The notes beneath the pieces are model-generated. The model did not search any database and was not told where the DNA came from. It saw only the letters and a program-made list of their open reading frames with translations. The position numbers and the translations under genes are program-made. Shown here piece after piece: positions 9,667-18,734 of a stretch of 64,000 nt of DNA (positions are counted from its first letter, which is position 1; every line of letters starts with the position of its first letter). The stretch is from CAJPPJ01 sp963536495 (lineage in GTDB: Bacteria > Bacillota_I > Bacilli_A > RF39 > UBA660): assembly GCA_963536495.1 (NCBI GenBank), contig CAUTAF010000002.1:74599-138598 (forward strand), in the 5' to 3' direction.

Positions 9667-9961
9667 CTCTTCCTCTTTTAATACAATTATTATTTTTGAT
9701 ATCGTTTATCTTTAAATTATCACATTCTTCTTTATATATTTCTTTTAATACTTCTATATTTTCACTTAATAATTCACTTAAGTTATTATCAACAAAAAAC
9801 TTTTCATCATTTAATAAATCACTATTATTATTCACTATATATTCAGCAATATTTAAATAAGAATAATTTTTATCATAATTATCTATTTTTTCTAAAATAA
9901 AACTTAATACTATTAAAAATAAACCTAAAACAACAATTAAAAACTTCTTTTTATTTTTCAT
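9659..9961 (-). CDS. Hypothetical single-pass membrane protein
   Basis: This 100-residue protein has an N-terminal hydrophobic helix (residues 5-22) followed by an acidic, asparagine-rich domain that would lie outside the membrane. The tail NNCIKRGRDE contains one of two cysteines. No family is recognised. It starts just downstream of the terminator hairpin at 9984-10022, with a TATAAT-like box overlapping that hairpin, so this two-gene unit probably has its own promoter. Confidence 0.6.
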   Translation of the reverse strand: MKNKKKFLIVVLGLFLIVLSFILEKIDNYDKNYSYLNIAEYIVNNNSDLLNDEKFFVDNNLSELLSENIEVLKEIYKEECDNLKINDIKNNNCIKRGRDE

Positions 9962-9983
9962 ACTATCACTAAAATTATTATAT

Positions 9984-10022
9984 AAAAAAAGAGTTACTTT
10001 TATAATTAATAACTCTTTTTTT
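9984..10022. terminator. Terminator after the ftsEX-M23 operon
   Basis: The stem gagtta (9991-9996) and taactc (10010-10015) is extended by seven A-T pairs on each side. On the minus strand it ends in a run of T, directly downstream of the M23 hydrolase stop at 10040. Confidence 0.85.
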
Positions 10023-10039
10023 TATATTGATATGTAAAA

Positions 10040-11224
10040 TTATCTACCTCTAAACCATTCATATTTTCTATTTGGTAAGGATATATAATTATATGCTCCT
10101 CTATATCCATTAGCTGCTAAGTCTCTAATATACTTATCTTTTGCCCACCAATTACGACATACATTGTCAAAATAATATCTACATGGAACTATTTCTAAGT
10201 GTAAATGAGGTCCAGTTGCCCATCCGGTAGAACCCATATAACCAATTAAATCATCACTTGTTATATCATTTCCAACTCTAATTTTAGGTCCATATGAATC
10301 CATATGTATATAAACAGAAGTATAGTATTTACCATCTTTATAGTGTGTCATAATAACAGTTTTTCCACCATAACCATCAGTATATACTGCTACTACTTTA
10401 CCATTAGCTACAGCATATATAGGTTCTCTTTTATTACTACTACTGATATCTACACCTTGATGGAAATATCCATATGTTGCTAAATCACCTTGATAACCAG
10501 TAACATAACCTTGTCTCATAGGTCTTCTAAATATACCAGCATCATAATCTTTAGCACAATCAACTCCAATAACGTGATTTGATTTACAACCTTTTTTCTT
10601 ATAATAATTAACTATTTCATCATATTGTTCTACTTGTTTTTTTATACTAACTCCACCTTCAACTAAATGAGCTTTATCAGTTCCAAGTTTTACTAATTGA
10701 TTATCCAATTCATTCTTTTTATCTGCAAGTTTACTTTGAATAGAAATAATATCTTTTTGTCTTTGTTCTTGTTTTTTTATAGTATCTGTTAATGTTTTCG
10801 TAGTGTTTTTAGTATATTCTAAAAATTGATCTACAACAGAATATCTATAGATAAATGTAGAAATATCTTTTGAATCAAATATATAATCTATATAAAAATT
10901 ACCACTTTGAGACATTTGATAATACTCAATTAACTTCTTAGTCTTTTTCTTTAAATTATCTATTTCTACCTTGTTATCTTCCATCTCTTTGATAATTACT
11001 TCTTTTTCTTTTAGCAAGGAATTAACTTCATCATTAATAGTTTTTATTCTATTATTAGCAGATGCTATTGCATTATTTGTAGAATTTATTTTAGCATTAT
11101 TACTATTTAATTCAGCTTTATATTGATTAAGTTTCGCCTCATATTCTCCAAGTGTTATTGCATTAATATTATTAGAAATAAATACTATAAATAAAAGTAT
11201 TGATACTTTAAATAACTTTTTCAT
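10040..11224 (-). CDS. M23 murein hydrolase of the FtsEX complex (EnvC/PcsB-like role)
   Basis: This 394-residue protein has a signal peptide (residues 1-22, cleaved near NINA), a long coiled coil (about 25-200) and a C-terminal M23/LytM domain. Zinc and catalytic residues are visible in HQGVDISSS, the YIHMDSYG strand and GPHLHLEIV. It is translationally coupled (4-base overlap) to ftsX. In several Firmicutes and in E. coli a coiled-coil hydrolase or activator is gated by FtsEX, so I infer this protein is the endopeptidase opened by ATP hydrolysis in FtsE for septal wall splitting. Unlike EnvC, the LytM metal residues look intact, so it can be the enzyme itself. Confidence 0.88.
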   Translation of the reverse strand: MKKLFKVSILLFIVFISNNINAITLGEYEAKLNQYKAELNSNNAKINSTNNAIASANNRIKTINDEVNSLLKEKEVIIKEMEDNKVEIDNLKKKTKKLIEYYQMSQSGNFYIDYIFDSKDISTFIYRYSVVDQFLEYTKNTTKTLTDTIKKQEQRQKDIISIQSKLADKKNELDNQLVKLGTDKAHLVEGGVSIKKQVEQYDEIVNYYKKKGCKSNHVIGVDCAKDYDAGIFRRPMRQGYVTGYQGDLATYGYFHQGVDISSSNKREPIYAVANGKVVAVYTDGYGGKTVIMTHYKDGKYYTSVYIHMDSYGPKIRVGNDITSDDLIGYMGSTGWATGPHLHLEIVPCRYYFDNVCRNWWAKDKYIRDLAANGYRGAYNYISLPNRKYEWFRGR

Positions 11225-12114
11225 AATTTTAAATATTTCCTTACTGCTCCACTACTACCAAGCATACCAACTATTACTCCAATTATAACTAAAATTAAAG
11301 ATACAATATATACTAAACTACTTGGTGACATTAATTTAATTATATTAGAATATATATTTCCTTGAAATCTATTATAAACATAAGAATATAAGTATATTGT
11401 AAGTAATATAGGTATTATACTTCCAATAAATCCAAGAACCATACCTTCTACAACAAACGGAAATTTAATAGCAAAATTACTTGCTCCAACAACTCTCATT
11501 ATTTCAATTTCTCTTTTTCTTGAATAAATTGTTAATTTAATAGTATTTATAATTAAGAAAATAGTAACTACTATCAATATTATTACAGTAGTATACATAA
11601 GCTTATTAACAACTTCAAAAGTTGTTAACATTTTTTCAATGGTTGTTTTACCATAATTAACACTACTTATTCCTTTAATTACTTCTATTTTACTAACTGT
11701 ATCATTTATTTGTTTTAAATCACTTACCTTTATTTTAAAACTATCTTTAAGAGGTAAATCATCGTCATTCCAATCTTTTAACCATTCTTTAAATTGAGAT
11801 GAAGAAGCAGATAATTCTTTTTTAGCGTCTACTTTTGATACGAATTCTACTTTTGCTATATTTTTTAATTCATTTAATTCTTTTTGAATAGCATTTTTAT
11901 CTGATTTTTTTTCTAAAAAAGCTATAATAGTAACATCTTTTTTAATATTTGTAGAAAAATTATTTACGTTAGCACTAAGTATAATAGCAACCGATACTAT
12001 AAAAAGAGTAATACTTACACAAACTATAGATGCTATTGATAAAGAAAAATTTCTTACAACACTTTTAAAAGCATCTCTTATTCCTCTTTGTAACATTCTA
12101 AAGATCTGCATCAT
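11221..12114 (-). CDS. ftsX: Cell division protein FtsX
   Basis: FtsX is the permease-like partner of FtsE. The 297 residues show one N-terminal helix (about 22-48), an extracytoplasmic loop (about 50-165), and three C-terminal helices. The FtsX core segment TIKLTIYSRKREIEIMRVVGAS matches the family, where this coupling helix contacts FtsE. Its start overlaps ftsE by 17 bases and its end overlaps the M23 hydrolase by 4 bases, which fixes the operon order ftsE-ftsX-hydrolase. Confidence 0.95.
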   Translation of the reverse strand: MMQIFRMLQRGIRDAFKSVVRNFSLSIASIVCVSITLFIVSVAIILSANVNNFSTNIKKDVTIIAFLEKKSDKNAIQKELNELKNIAKVEFVSKVDAKKELSASSSQFKEWLKDWNDDDLPLKDSFKIKVSDLKQINDTVSKIEVIKGISSVNYGKTTIEKMLTTFEVVNKLMYTTVIILIVVTIFLIINTIKLTIYSRKREIEIMRVVGASNFAIKFPFVVEGMVLGFIGSIIPILLTIYLYSYVYNRFQGNIYSNIIKLMSPSSLVYIVSLILVIIGVIVGMLGSSGAVRKYLKL

Positions 12115-12796
12115 TATATACTCCTTTCTCAGAGTCTTTTACTAATTTACCATTCTTAATTACTAAAACTCTTTTTTTCATATTATTTACTATTGCTTTA
12201 TCATGTGTTGCCATAATAATAGTAGTACCTAAAGTCTTATTAATATTATTTAAAATATCCATTATTTCCATACTTTTTTCTGGGTCAAGATTTCCTGTAG
12301 GTTCATCACAAATAAGTAATTTAGGATTATTAACTATCGCTCTTGCTATTGCAACCCTTTGTTGTTCTCCTCCAGATAATTGAGTAGGAAAAGATCTTGT
12401 TTTATTTTTAAGTCCTACTACTTCTAAAGCTTTTAATACTTTAGGTTGAATTTTTTTCTTTTCAGTACCTACTACTTCTAAAGCAAATGCTACATTTTCA
12501 TATACCGTAAGTTTTTCTAAAAGTCTATAATCTTGAAATATAACTCCTAGTTTTCTTCTTATTTTATATACTTTATTATTTTTTAATTTAGCAACATTTA
12601 AACCACTTAATATTATTTCTCCATTAAATGGTTTAACTTCTCTATATAACATTTTTATAAATGTAGATTTACCACTTCCTGTTTTACCAATAACAAAAAC
12701 AAAATCGCCCTTTTTTATTGAAACCGAAAAATCCTTAATAGCATAAACTCCATTAGGGTACTTAACATTAACATCTTTTATATTTATTAATTCCAT
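12098..12796 (-). CDS. ftsE: Cell division ATP-binding protein FtsE
   Basis: This 232-residue ABC ATPase has Walker A GKTGSGKST, the Q-loop GVIFQDYRLL, the signature LSGGEQQRVAIARAIV and Walker B LLICDEPTGNLD. The VIFQDYRLL stretch is typical of FtsE rather than of general ABC proteins, and linkage to ftsX confirms the call. It energises FtsX to activate the coupled murein hydrolase at the septum. Confidence 0.96.
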   Translation of the reverse strand: MELINIKDVNVKYPNGVYAIKDFSVSIKKGDFVFVIGKTGSGKSTFIKMLYREVKPFNGEIILSGLNVAKLKNNKVYKIRRKLGVIFQDYRLLEKLTVYENVAFALEVVGTEKKKIQPKVLKALEVVGLKNKTRSFPTQLSGGEQQRVAIARAIVNNPKLLICDEPTGNLDPEKSMEIMDILNNINKTLGTTIIMATHDKAIVNNMKKRVLVIKNGKLVKDSEKGVYNDADL

Positions 12797-12872
12797 ATAT
12801 TCCTCTTTTTCAATTTTAACACTATTAGATTATTAGTTTAATAATATTAATTTATTTTTTATTTAAATTTGT

Positions 12873-13700
12873 CTACACTCCACCTTTAACATGATAAGAA
12901 TCTGTTACTATCATAAAGGCTTCTTTATCTATTTCTTTAATTGTATCTTTTACATAATTATATTTAATAGTTGGTACTACACTCATAATAAGTTGATCAT
13001 CTTTTCTACTATATGCACCTTTTACTTGAATTAATGTTGCACCATAACCCTCTTTTTTCAAGAAATCTTCAACCTTTTTATCTTCGTTAGTTATAACATA
13101 AAATGCTTTATTACTAGATATTCCTAAAAAGACTCTATCATATACATATCTACCTACAAATATAACTATTAAAGCATATATTAAATTCATAACATTTTTA
13201 TTAACAAAAACTCCAGTTACTACTATAACAGTATTAATCATATTGCTTATTTTCGCCATTGGTATATATGTCTTTTCATGTATTACTTCAGAAAGTAGTG
13301 TTATACCTCCTGAGTTAAATCCATTTTTAGAATCAAGTCCTGTAGTAAATCCATTTATTAAACCTGCAATTAAAGCAATCATCAAAGGTTCAGTTATACC
13401 AATTTCAAAAGCAGTAGGTATATTTGAAGTTATTTTTATAAAAAATGGAAGTAAAATACCAGCAAGTATAGAACTAGCTATCTTCTCTTTAGGTAAAAAG
13501 AAATTAGCTATAAATACTATTACAAGAGATACCAATAAAATTGTGATCGACGGATCTATATAAATTAAATTTTTAACTAAAATACCTATACCACTACTTC
13601 CACCTGCTACTATTTTTAAAGGTTCATAAAACATATTAAAAACAACTGCACTTAAAAAAGTAGTAAAAACAAACACTATCCATTTAAAAGCTTTTTTCAT
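12873..13700 (-). CDS. YitT family membrane protein (DUF161 + DUF2179)
   Basis: This 275-residue protein has about five to six membrane helices in the first 190 residues (DUF161, with KIVAGGSSGIGILVKNL and the glycine-rich FNSGGITLLSEVI) and a soluble C-terminal DUF2179 domain (AFYVITNEDKKVEDFLKKEG). YitT proteins are common in Firmicutes, and the transport substrate is unknown. It overlaps the next YitT gene by 4 bases; the pair are paralogues and may form a heteromeric unit. Confidence 0.88.
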   Translation of the reverse strand: MKKAFKWIVFVFTTFLSAVVFNMFYEPLKIVAGGSSGIGILVKNLIYIDPSITILLVSLVIVFIANFFLPKEKIASSILAGILLPFFIKITSNIPTAFEIGITEPLMIALIAGLINGFTTGLDSKNGFNSGGITLLSEVIHEKTYIPMAKISNMINTVIVVTGVFVNKNVMNLIYALIVIFVGRYVYDRVFLGISSNKAFYVITNEDKKVEDFLKKEGYGATLIQVKGAYSRKDDQLIMSVVPTIKYNYVKDTIKEIDKEAFMIVTDSYHVKGGV

Positions 13701-14497
13701 CTATAACCTCCATAAGTTTCATATGCATCACTTACTGATATAACGATATTTTTATCTATTTTTTCTAACCCTTTAGTAAGCATATAAAACTTTTCATTTT
13801 CTATTAAACAAAGTAAACATTTTTCTTCATTACTTGTATATATCTCTGTAAGACCTAAAGATAAATTATTTATTAAATATTTTTTAACTTCTCTATCTTT
13901 TTTAGTTATTATATAGAAAAGTTTAGAATCACTAACACCAATTAACATATAATCAACTATTCTTTCTGTTATATAAAGTATTAATAAATTATAAACAAAT
14001 AAATTAACTCCAAATACAAATAAACCTAAAAATACTATAAAACCATCTGTTAAAACATTAGCTGTTGCTAAAGACAAATTAGTATTTCGATAAATAATTA
14101 AAGCTATAATATCACTTCCGCCCTTAGAAAAACCAGTTTTATATATAAGACCACTTCCTATACCATTTAATGCTATTGCACATACTGTAGATAATGGTAA
14201 TGTTAATTCCAAATTTATTTTTATAAAAGAAGTTAAATAAATAAATATAGGTATTAACATAGTTCCAATTAACATATTATAAAAATCTTCTTGACTTAAA
14301 AATATAACAGCTATAATAATAAGAATAATTGTTGCAATCATAATAAATAAATTTATATCTATTCCTAAAAATTTATTAAAAACAATAGCAAGACCAGATA
14401 CATCACCTATTACAAAATTATTTTCCAGCATAAAAAAGTTGTAACCAATAGCACAACATAATGAACCTAATATTAAATTAAATACTTTCTTTTTCAT
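13697..14497 (-). CDS. YitT family membrane protein, second copy
   Basis: This 266-residue paralogue of the neighbouring gene has the same layout: helices with the conserved NFVIGDVSGLAIVFNKFLG and TGFSKGGSDIIALII segments, then a DUF2179 tail (LFYIITKKDREVKKYL). The start overlaps the 3' end of prfB by 20 bases, so it is read on the prfB transcript. Tandem YitT genes suggest duplication. Confidence 0.87.
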   Translation of the reverse strand: MKKKVFNLILGSLCCAIGYNFFMLENNFVIGDVSGLAIVFNKFLGIDINLFIMIATIILIIIAVIFLSQEDFYNMLIGTMLIPIFIYLTSFIKINLELTLPLSTVCAIALNGIGSGLIYKTGFSKGGSDIIALIIYRNTNLSLATANVLTDGFIVFLGLFVFGVNLFVYNLLILYITERIVDYMLIGVSDSKLFYIITKKDREVKKYLINNLSLGLTEIYTSNEEKCLLCLIENEKFYMLTKGLEKIDKNIVISVSDAYETYGGYR

Positions 14498-15603
14498 TTT
14501 TCCCCTTTTTTAAATATTCTTCTATAAAATGTTCTATTTTACCATTCATAACTTTTTCAACATCTGTTTCTTCATAATTAGTTCTATGATCTTTAACAAG
14601 TTGATATGGTGCCATAATATAACTTCTTATTTGTGATCCAAATTCTATATTTTTTTGTTCTTTATAATTAGAATTTTTTTCTTGTTCTTGTTTTTCTTGT
14701 TCTAATAAATACAATTTATTTTTTAATAGTTTTAATGCTGTTTCTTTATTTTGAATTTGACTTCTTTCAGTTTGACATGTAACAACTATATTAGTAGGTA
14801 TATGGGTAATTCTTACTGCAGAATCAGTTGTATTTACTCCTTGTCCACCTTTTCCACTTGATCTATAAACATCTATTCTTAAATCACTGGGATTTATTTC
14901 TATATTTATATCCTTATTAATAAGTGGTGTTACAAGTACAGATGCAAAAGATGTATGTCTTCTAGCATTAGAATCAAATGGTGATATTCTAACTAATCGA
15001 TGTACTCCTATTTCAGATTTTAAAAATCCATAAGCATATTCACCTTTTACTGAAAATGTTATAGATTTTAAACCTGCTTCATCCCCATCTAAATAATCAA
15101 GTATTTCTACTTTAAAGTCACTATTATCAAAATATCTTTGATACATTCTACTAAGCATTAAAACCCAATCACAAGCTTCCGTTCCACCTGCTCCCGAATG
15201 TATTTCAAATATTGCATCTTCTTTATCGTAATCTTCATTTAAAAGAGTTATTATCTTTAATTCTTCTACCCTTAAAATATCTTTTTCTATTTCTTTTTTC
15301 AAATTAACTACTTCTTCTTCACTACTTATTTCAATAAGTTCTTTAAAACTATTTATATTATTTTCTATTAAAGATATTTCTTCTTTAGTCTTTTTTAAAC
15401 TACTTAAATTAGACATAATATTTTTAGCATTATTTGAATAATTCCAAAAATTTTCTTTATTAACTTCTTCTTCTAAGTCTTTTATTTTTTTATCTAAACT
15501 ACCAAAGTCAAAGACAATCCTTTATATCATTTAAATCTTTTAATGATTTTTCTATATCTTTTTTTAGATTGTTAATTATATCTAAACTTTTATATTCCTC
15601 CAT
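14478..15603 (-). CDS. prfB: Peptide chain release factor 2, with programmed +1 frameshift
   Basis: RF2 releases peptides at UAA and UGA. The coding region is split. ATG at 15603 opens a 31-codon frame ending CTT-TGA-C (stop at 15508-15510). The ribosome then shifts +1 and continues from GAC at 15509 to the stop at 14478, about 374 residues in all, a normal RF2 length. An AAGGA Shine-Dalgarno-like element sits just upstream of the slip site, as in the classic autoregulated RF2 site. The main frame shows the stop-codon recognition tripeptide SPF (RISPFDSNARRH) and the catalytic GGQ loop (GKGGQGVNTTDSAVRITH). Reading only from the internal ATG at 15416 would miss the N-terminal helices. An aggtg site precedes the 15603 ATG. 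Confidence 0.95.
15507..15522 (-). promoter_or_regulatory. RF2 programmed +1 frameshift site
   Basis: Read on the minus strand: AAAGGATTGTCTTTGAC. The AAGGA acts as an internal Shine-Dalgarno, CTT is the slippery leucine codon, TGA is the poorly terminating in-frame stop, and the C after it weakens termination. When RF2 is scarce the ribosome slips to the +1 frame. This is established for prfB in many bacteria and all parts are visible here. Confidence 0.92.
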
Positions 15604-15690
15604 ATACACCTCTTTTACCTTATATAATAATAACATAAATTTGCTTTAAATAAAATTAAGACTCTTATATAATTAATATAGGAGGTAATA

Positions 15691-16152
15691 ATGAAAATAT
15701 ATAAAAGAGGTATTTTATCTTTGTTATATAGTTTAGTTCTTGCTCTTATAGGAATACTATTTATTAATTATATTGTATATTGGTTAATAACTGAAAAAGC
15801 ACCTGATTATATTTGGATATTTTATATAGTCCTTACTTTAAGTAGTTTATTTATGTTATATTCTTCTATATTTAAAGAAAACATAAGACTAGAAATAGAA
15901 AATAAATATTTAAAATATTATGAGAACAATAAACTAACAGAAGAAATAGATTTATCTAAAGTATTTTATGGTTATAAAATAGTTGATAACTCTGTTATTG
16001 ATTTATATTTTTACGAAAAAGATGAAGATACTAAAAAGATTTTAGATTGTGCACCTTTAGGTGTTAATAAATTTTATAAATTAATTGAAGATATAAAAAA
16101 AGAAACTAAAAATAAAGATTTTATAGAAGAAGCAAAAATTATAAAAAAATAA
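15691..16152 (+). CDS. Small membrane protein with a PH-like cytoplasmic domain
   Basis: This 153-residue protein has two membrane helices (about 8-30 and 40-60) followed by a beta-rich domain (LRLEIE-type strands, EIDLSKVFYGYKIVDN, ILDCAPLG) that resembles bacterial PH-like domains. No precise family is recognised. A perfect aggaggt ribosome site precedes the ATG. A candidate promoter (TTTAAA at 15645, 17-base spacer, TATAAT at 15668) lies immediately upstream, very close to the ribosome site. It is cotranscribed with the next gene. Confidence 0.6.
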   Translation: MKIYKRGILSLLYSLVLALIGILFINYIVYWLITEKAPDYIWIFYIVLTLSSLFMLYSSIFKENIRLEIENKYLKYYENNKLTEEIDLSKVFYGYKIVDNSVIDLYFYEKDEDTKKILDCAPLGVNKFYKLIEDIKKETKNKDFIEEAKIIKK

Positions 16153-16164
16153 AGGAGATAAAAA

Positions 16165-16599
16165 ATGAACATTTTTATTATAGTTGGTATTATTGCAATA
16201 ATGATTGCAGTAACTATTTTAAACATAATATATTTAAAAAAAGGGAAAGAAGAAGATAAAAAATTTATGGAAGAAAATCCCGATATTTCAACAATAGAAG
16301 TATATTCTTCTAGCCATATAGTTAGTAGTAATACAACTATTTATACAGTTGATGAAAAAATTCCACACTATTCAAAATCAAGTTTTAAAGGATTTGTTTT
16401 TATAGAAGAAGGTGAACATATACTTTCAGTAGGTGCAAGTTTTACAAGACCAGGAATTATGTATAAATCAGTAACTACAGATATTGGTCCAACTGATATA
16501 AAAGTTAAAATAGAAAAAAAGAAAAAATATATTTTAAAATATAACAAAAAAGAAGGTTTTTTTCTTGAAGAAATTGAAAAAAAACCTCTAAATAAGTAG
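16165..16599 (+). CDS. Hypothetical membrane-anchored protein
   Basis: This 144-residue protein has one N-terminal membrane helix (residues 3-24) and a beta-rich C-terminal part (FVFIEEGEHILSVGASF, then KYILKYNKKEGFFLEEI). The pattern resembles small proteins in which a helix precedes a short beta-sandwich, but no family is recognised. An aaaggaga site precedes the ATG, 12 bases after the upstream stop. The transcript ends at the hairpin near 16600-16650. Confidence 0.55.
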   Translation: MNIFIIVGIIAIMIAVTILNIIYLKKGKEEDKKFMEENPDISTIEVYSSSHIVSSNTTIYTVDEKIPHYSKSSFKGFVFIEEGEHILSVGASFTRPGIMYKSVTTDIGPTDIKVKIEKKKKYILKYNKKEGFFLEEIEKKPLNK

Positions 16600-16602
16600 A
16601 CA

Positions 16603-16652
16603 TCATAAAAAATAGTAAATACACCTCATTTCGGAAGTGTATTTTTTATGTC
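16603..16652 (+). terminator. Terminator after the two small membrane-protein genes
   Basis: The core stem is aaatacac (from 16617) with gtgtattt (to about 16645), followed by a T-run. Longer imperfect outer arms read gacat...aaaaaat and attttttatgtc. It lies just downstream of the stop at 16599. Confidence 0.65.
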
Positions 16653-16749
16653 AGAAAAGAATAAACAATTATGTTTATCCACTATTATTAATATATATAA
16701 TAGATATGTTATAACTTAGAAAATATCTAAATTTAATAATAATTAATTA

Positions 16750-16920
16750 GTAATTGATACATTAAACCATACAATAGCAAAAGAAATAGATGTAGATGAT
16801 TAATCATTCATAGTAATCAAGACTTTAAATATATATATTTACAAGAATATATTCAAGTTATATAAGAATAGATATTATTTTACAATACCATTAAATTAAA
16901 GTTAAAAATTAAGAAAAAGA
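16750..16920 (+). pseudogene. Decayed IS3-family transposase (OrfB) fragment
   Basis: No open gene remains, but conceptual translation on the plus strand recovers IS3 OrfB signatures. VIDTLNHTIAKE (from 16750) is in one frame. A frameshift then leads to IIHSNQDFKYIYLQEYIQ (from 16803), which matches the conserved IIHSDQGxQY...EY block carrying the second catalytic aspartate, here mutated to asparagine. Two stops follow, then ILFYNTIKLKLK (from 16872), matching the C-terminal YYNxxRIQxKL block. The spacing is shorter than normal, so there is an internal deletion too. This remnant occupies most of the 394-base gap between 16,600 and 16,993. Confidence 0.65.
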
Positions 16921-16943
16921 GAAAAATAAATTTTCTCTTTTTT
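16914..16943. terminator. Bidirectional terminator downstream of the ABC-F gene
   Basis: Stem aaaaagagaaaa (16914-16925) pairs with ttttctcttttt (16931-16942) around a 5-base loop. It lies about 50 bases past the ABC-F stop on the minus strand. Confidence 0.7.
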
Positions 16944-16993
16944 ATATAGTATTTTTTTATGATATCTACCGATTGTGATTCACATCATTTTCC

Positions 16994-18667
16994 CTAATAC
17001 TTTTTTGTTTTTTTATATAACTTTTTTTCTTCTTTTTCAGCAGTTTTAGCTATTGTTTCTTTATATGAATCGTAATTACCAATATATTCTTTTATTTTAC
17101 CATCTTCAAATACTATTACTTTATTTGCATATTTATTTATAAAAAATCTATCATGGCTTACAAAAATTAACGTTCCCCCAAAATCATCTAGTGCTTCTTC
17201 AAAAACTTCTTTAGTTGGAATATCTATATGATTAGTTGGTTCATCAAATATTAATGTATTAACTTCTTGTTGTAATAATTCAGCTAATTTAAGTCTCATT
17301 CTTTCCCCACCAGATAAATTTTTTAATTTTTTATTAATAGTATCACCTTTAAACTTAAATCTTGATAGAATACTACGACTCTTTTCTTCTGGTAATCCTA
17401 CTGATCTTGAAAAATATTCATATAAAGTTTTATTTTCGTCTTCAAATTCAATAACTTGAGGTATATACCCTATTTTAACACTAGGTCCAATATAAATACT
17501 TCCACTACTTTCTAAACTTTGATTTCCCATAATAGTCTTAACAAACGTTGATTTACCAGAACCATTTTCTCCAATTATAGCAACTTTATCTCCAGAGATA
17601 ATTTCTAAATTAACATCATCTAATATAATATCTTTTTCTGGCGTAAAAACCGATAATTTATCTGCTACAATAATTCTGTTTGAAGATTTTCTTTTTTCAT
17701 TAAAGGACATATTTATTTTCTTTTGTTCTAAAGGTTTTTTAATTGCTTCCAAACGCATTTTTTGTGCTCTTTCCCATAGATTCTTTCCTTGTCTTGTTAA
17801 AGAAGAACTATTTTTTGCCATTCCGGCTTGCATAAATTGTTTTGCTTTTAGTTCTAATTGTTTAATACTTTCTTGTTCATCACCATATTGTGCTAATCTT
17901 TTTTGATACATTTCCTCACTAAGTTTTAAATATCCCGAATAATTTGTAGCATATACTCTTCCAATCCCATCATCATCAATAGTTAAAACTTTATTAACCA
18001 TTTTATCTAAAAAATATCTATCATGAGAAACTATAACAGATGCACCCTTGAATGATTTTATATATTCTTCTAACCATTCAATTCTATTAATATCAAGATG
18101 GTTAGTTGGTTCGTCTAATATTAATAAGTCAGGTTTTAATAAAAGTATTTTTGCTAATTGAACAATAGTTTTTTCTCCTCCAGATAAATTTTTATATAAC
18201 TCTTTTTTTATATTTTTATCAAGTTTCAAACCATTTGTTACTGTACTAATTCTACTTTCAATTTCATATCCACCTAATAAGTTAAATTTTTCAATTAATG
18301 CACAATATTTTTCTAATTCTTTTTCGTTATAATCTTCACTAATCTTTTTTTCATAAATTTTAATTTGTCTTTCAAGTTCATTTATTTCACTAAAAGCATC
18401 TTTTAAAACTTCATACACTGTTTTATCATTATCTATATTTACTATGCCTTGATCTAAATAACCAACTTTAGCTCCTTTTTTAATATTAATAGAACCAGTA
18501 TCAGTTGATTCAAGACCCATAATTAATTTTAGTATTGTAGATTTTCCACAACCATTAGGTCCAATTATTGCTATTGATTCTCCTTCGTTAAGAGAAAAAG
18601 AAACATCTTCAAATAAATGATTATATCCAAAGTTTTTTGATATTTTATTCACATCTAATAATAACAA
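16994..18667 (-). CDS. ABC-F family ATPase (ribosome-associated)
   Basis: This 557-residue protein has two ABC domains and no membrane segment. Domain 1: Walker A GPNGCGKST, signature LSGGEKTIVQLAKILL, LLILDEPTNHLD. Domain 2: GENGSGKST, LSGGERMRLKLAELL, TLIFDEPTNHID. The charged linker between them (about residues 250-325, with QAGMAKNSSSLTRQGKNLWERA) is the tRNA-interacting arm of ABC-F proteins. Such proteins act on the ribosomal E site, either as housekeeping translation factors (YdiF/EttA type) or as antibiotic-resistance factors (Vga/Msr/Lsa type); motifs alone do not separate these. It follows the nucleoside-type cluster in the same direction and lies inside the same IS-remnant boundaries, so a self-protection role is possible but unproven. 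Confidence 0.9.
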   Translation of the reverse strand: MLLLDVNKISKNFGYNHLFEDVSFSLNEGESIAIIGPNGCGKSTILKLIMGLESTDTGSINIKKGAKVGYLDQGIVNIDNDKTVYEVLKDAFSEINELERQIKIYEKKISEDYNEKELEKYCALIEKFNLLGGYEIESRISTVTNGLKLDKNIKKELYKNLSGGEKTIVQLAKILLLKPDLLILDEPTNHLDINRIEWLEEYIKSFKGASVIVSHDRYFLDKMVNKVLTIDDDGIGRVYATNYSGYLKLSEEMYQKRLAQYGDEQESIKQLELKAKQFMQAGMAKNSSSLTRQGKNLWERAQKMRLEAIKKPLEQKKINMSFNEKRKSSNRIIVADKLSVFTPEKDIILDDVNLEIISGDKVAIIGENGSGKSTFVKTIMGNQSLESSGSIYIGPSVKIGYIPQVIEFEDENKTLYEYFSRSVGLPEEKSRSILSRFKFKGDTINKKLKNLSGGERMRLKLAELLQQEVNTLIFDEPTNHIDIPTKEVFEEALDDFGGTLIFVSHDRFFINKYANKVIVFEDGKIKEYIGNYDSYKETIAKTAEKEEKKLYKKTKKY

Positions 18668-18734
18668 AATATAACACCTTCTTTCTAATTGTCATTTATT
18701 CTAACATTTTATAAGTTAAAATAAAACAATTTTT

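Noticed and set aside
9250..9961. Two small membrane genes as part of the ftsEX operon.
   Set aside because: A strong terminator at 9984-10022 separates them from the M23 gene.
13243..13563. 106-codon plus-strand open frame inside the YitT gene.
   Set aside because: No ribosome site, no recognisable family, and it lies fully opposite a well-supported gene; the same holds for other opposite-strand frames such as 7742-8002 and 52196-52522.
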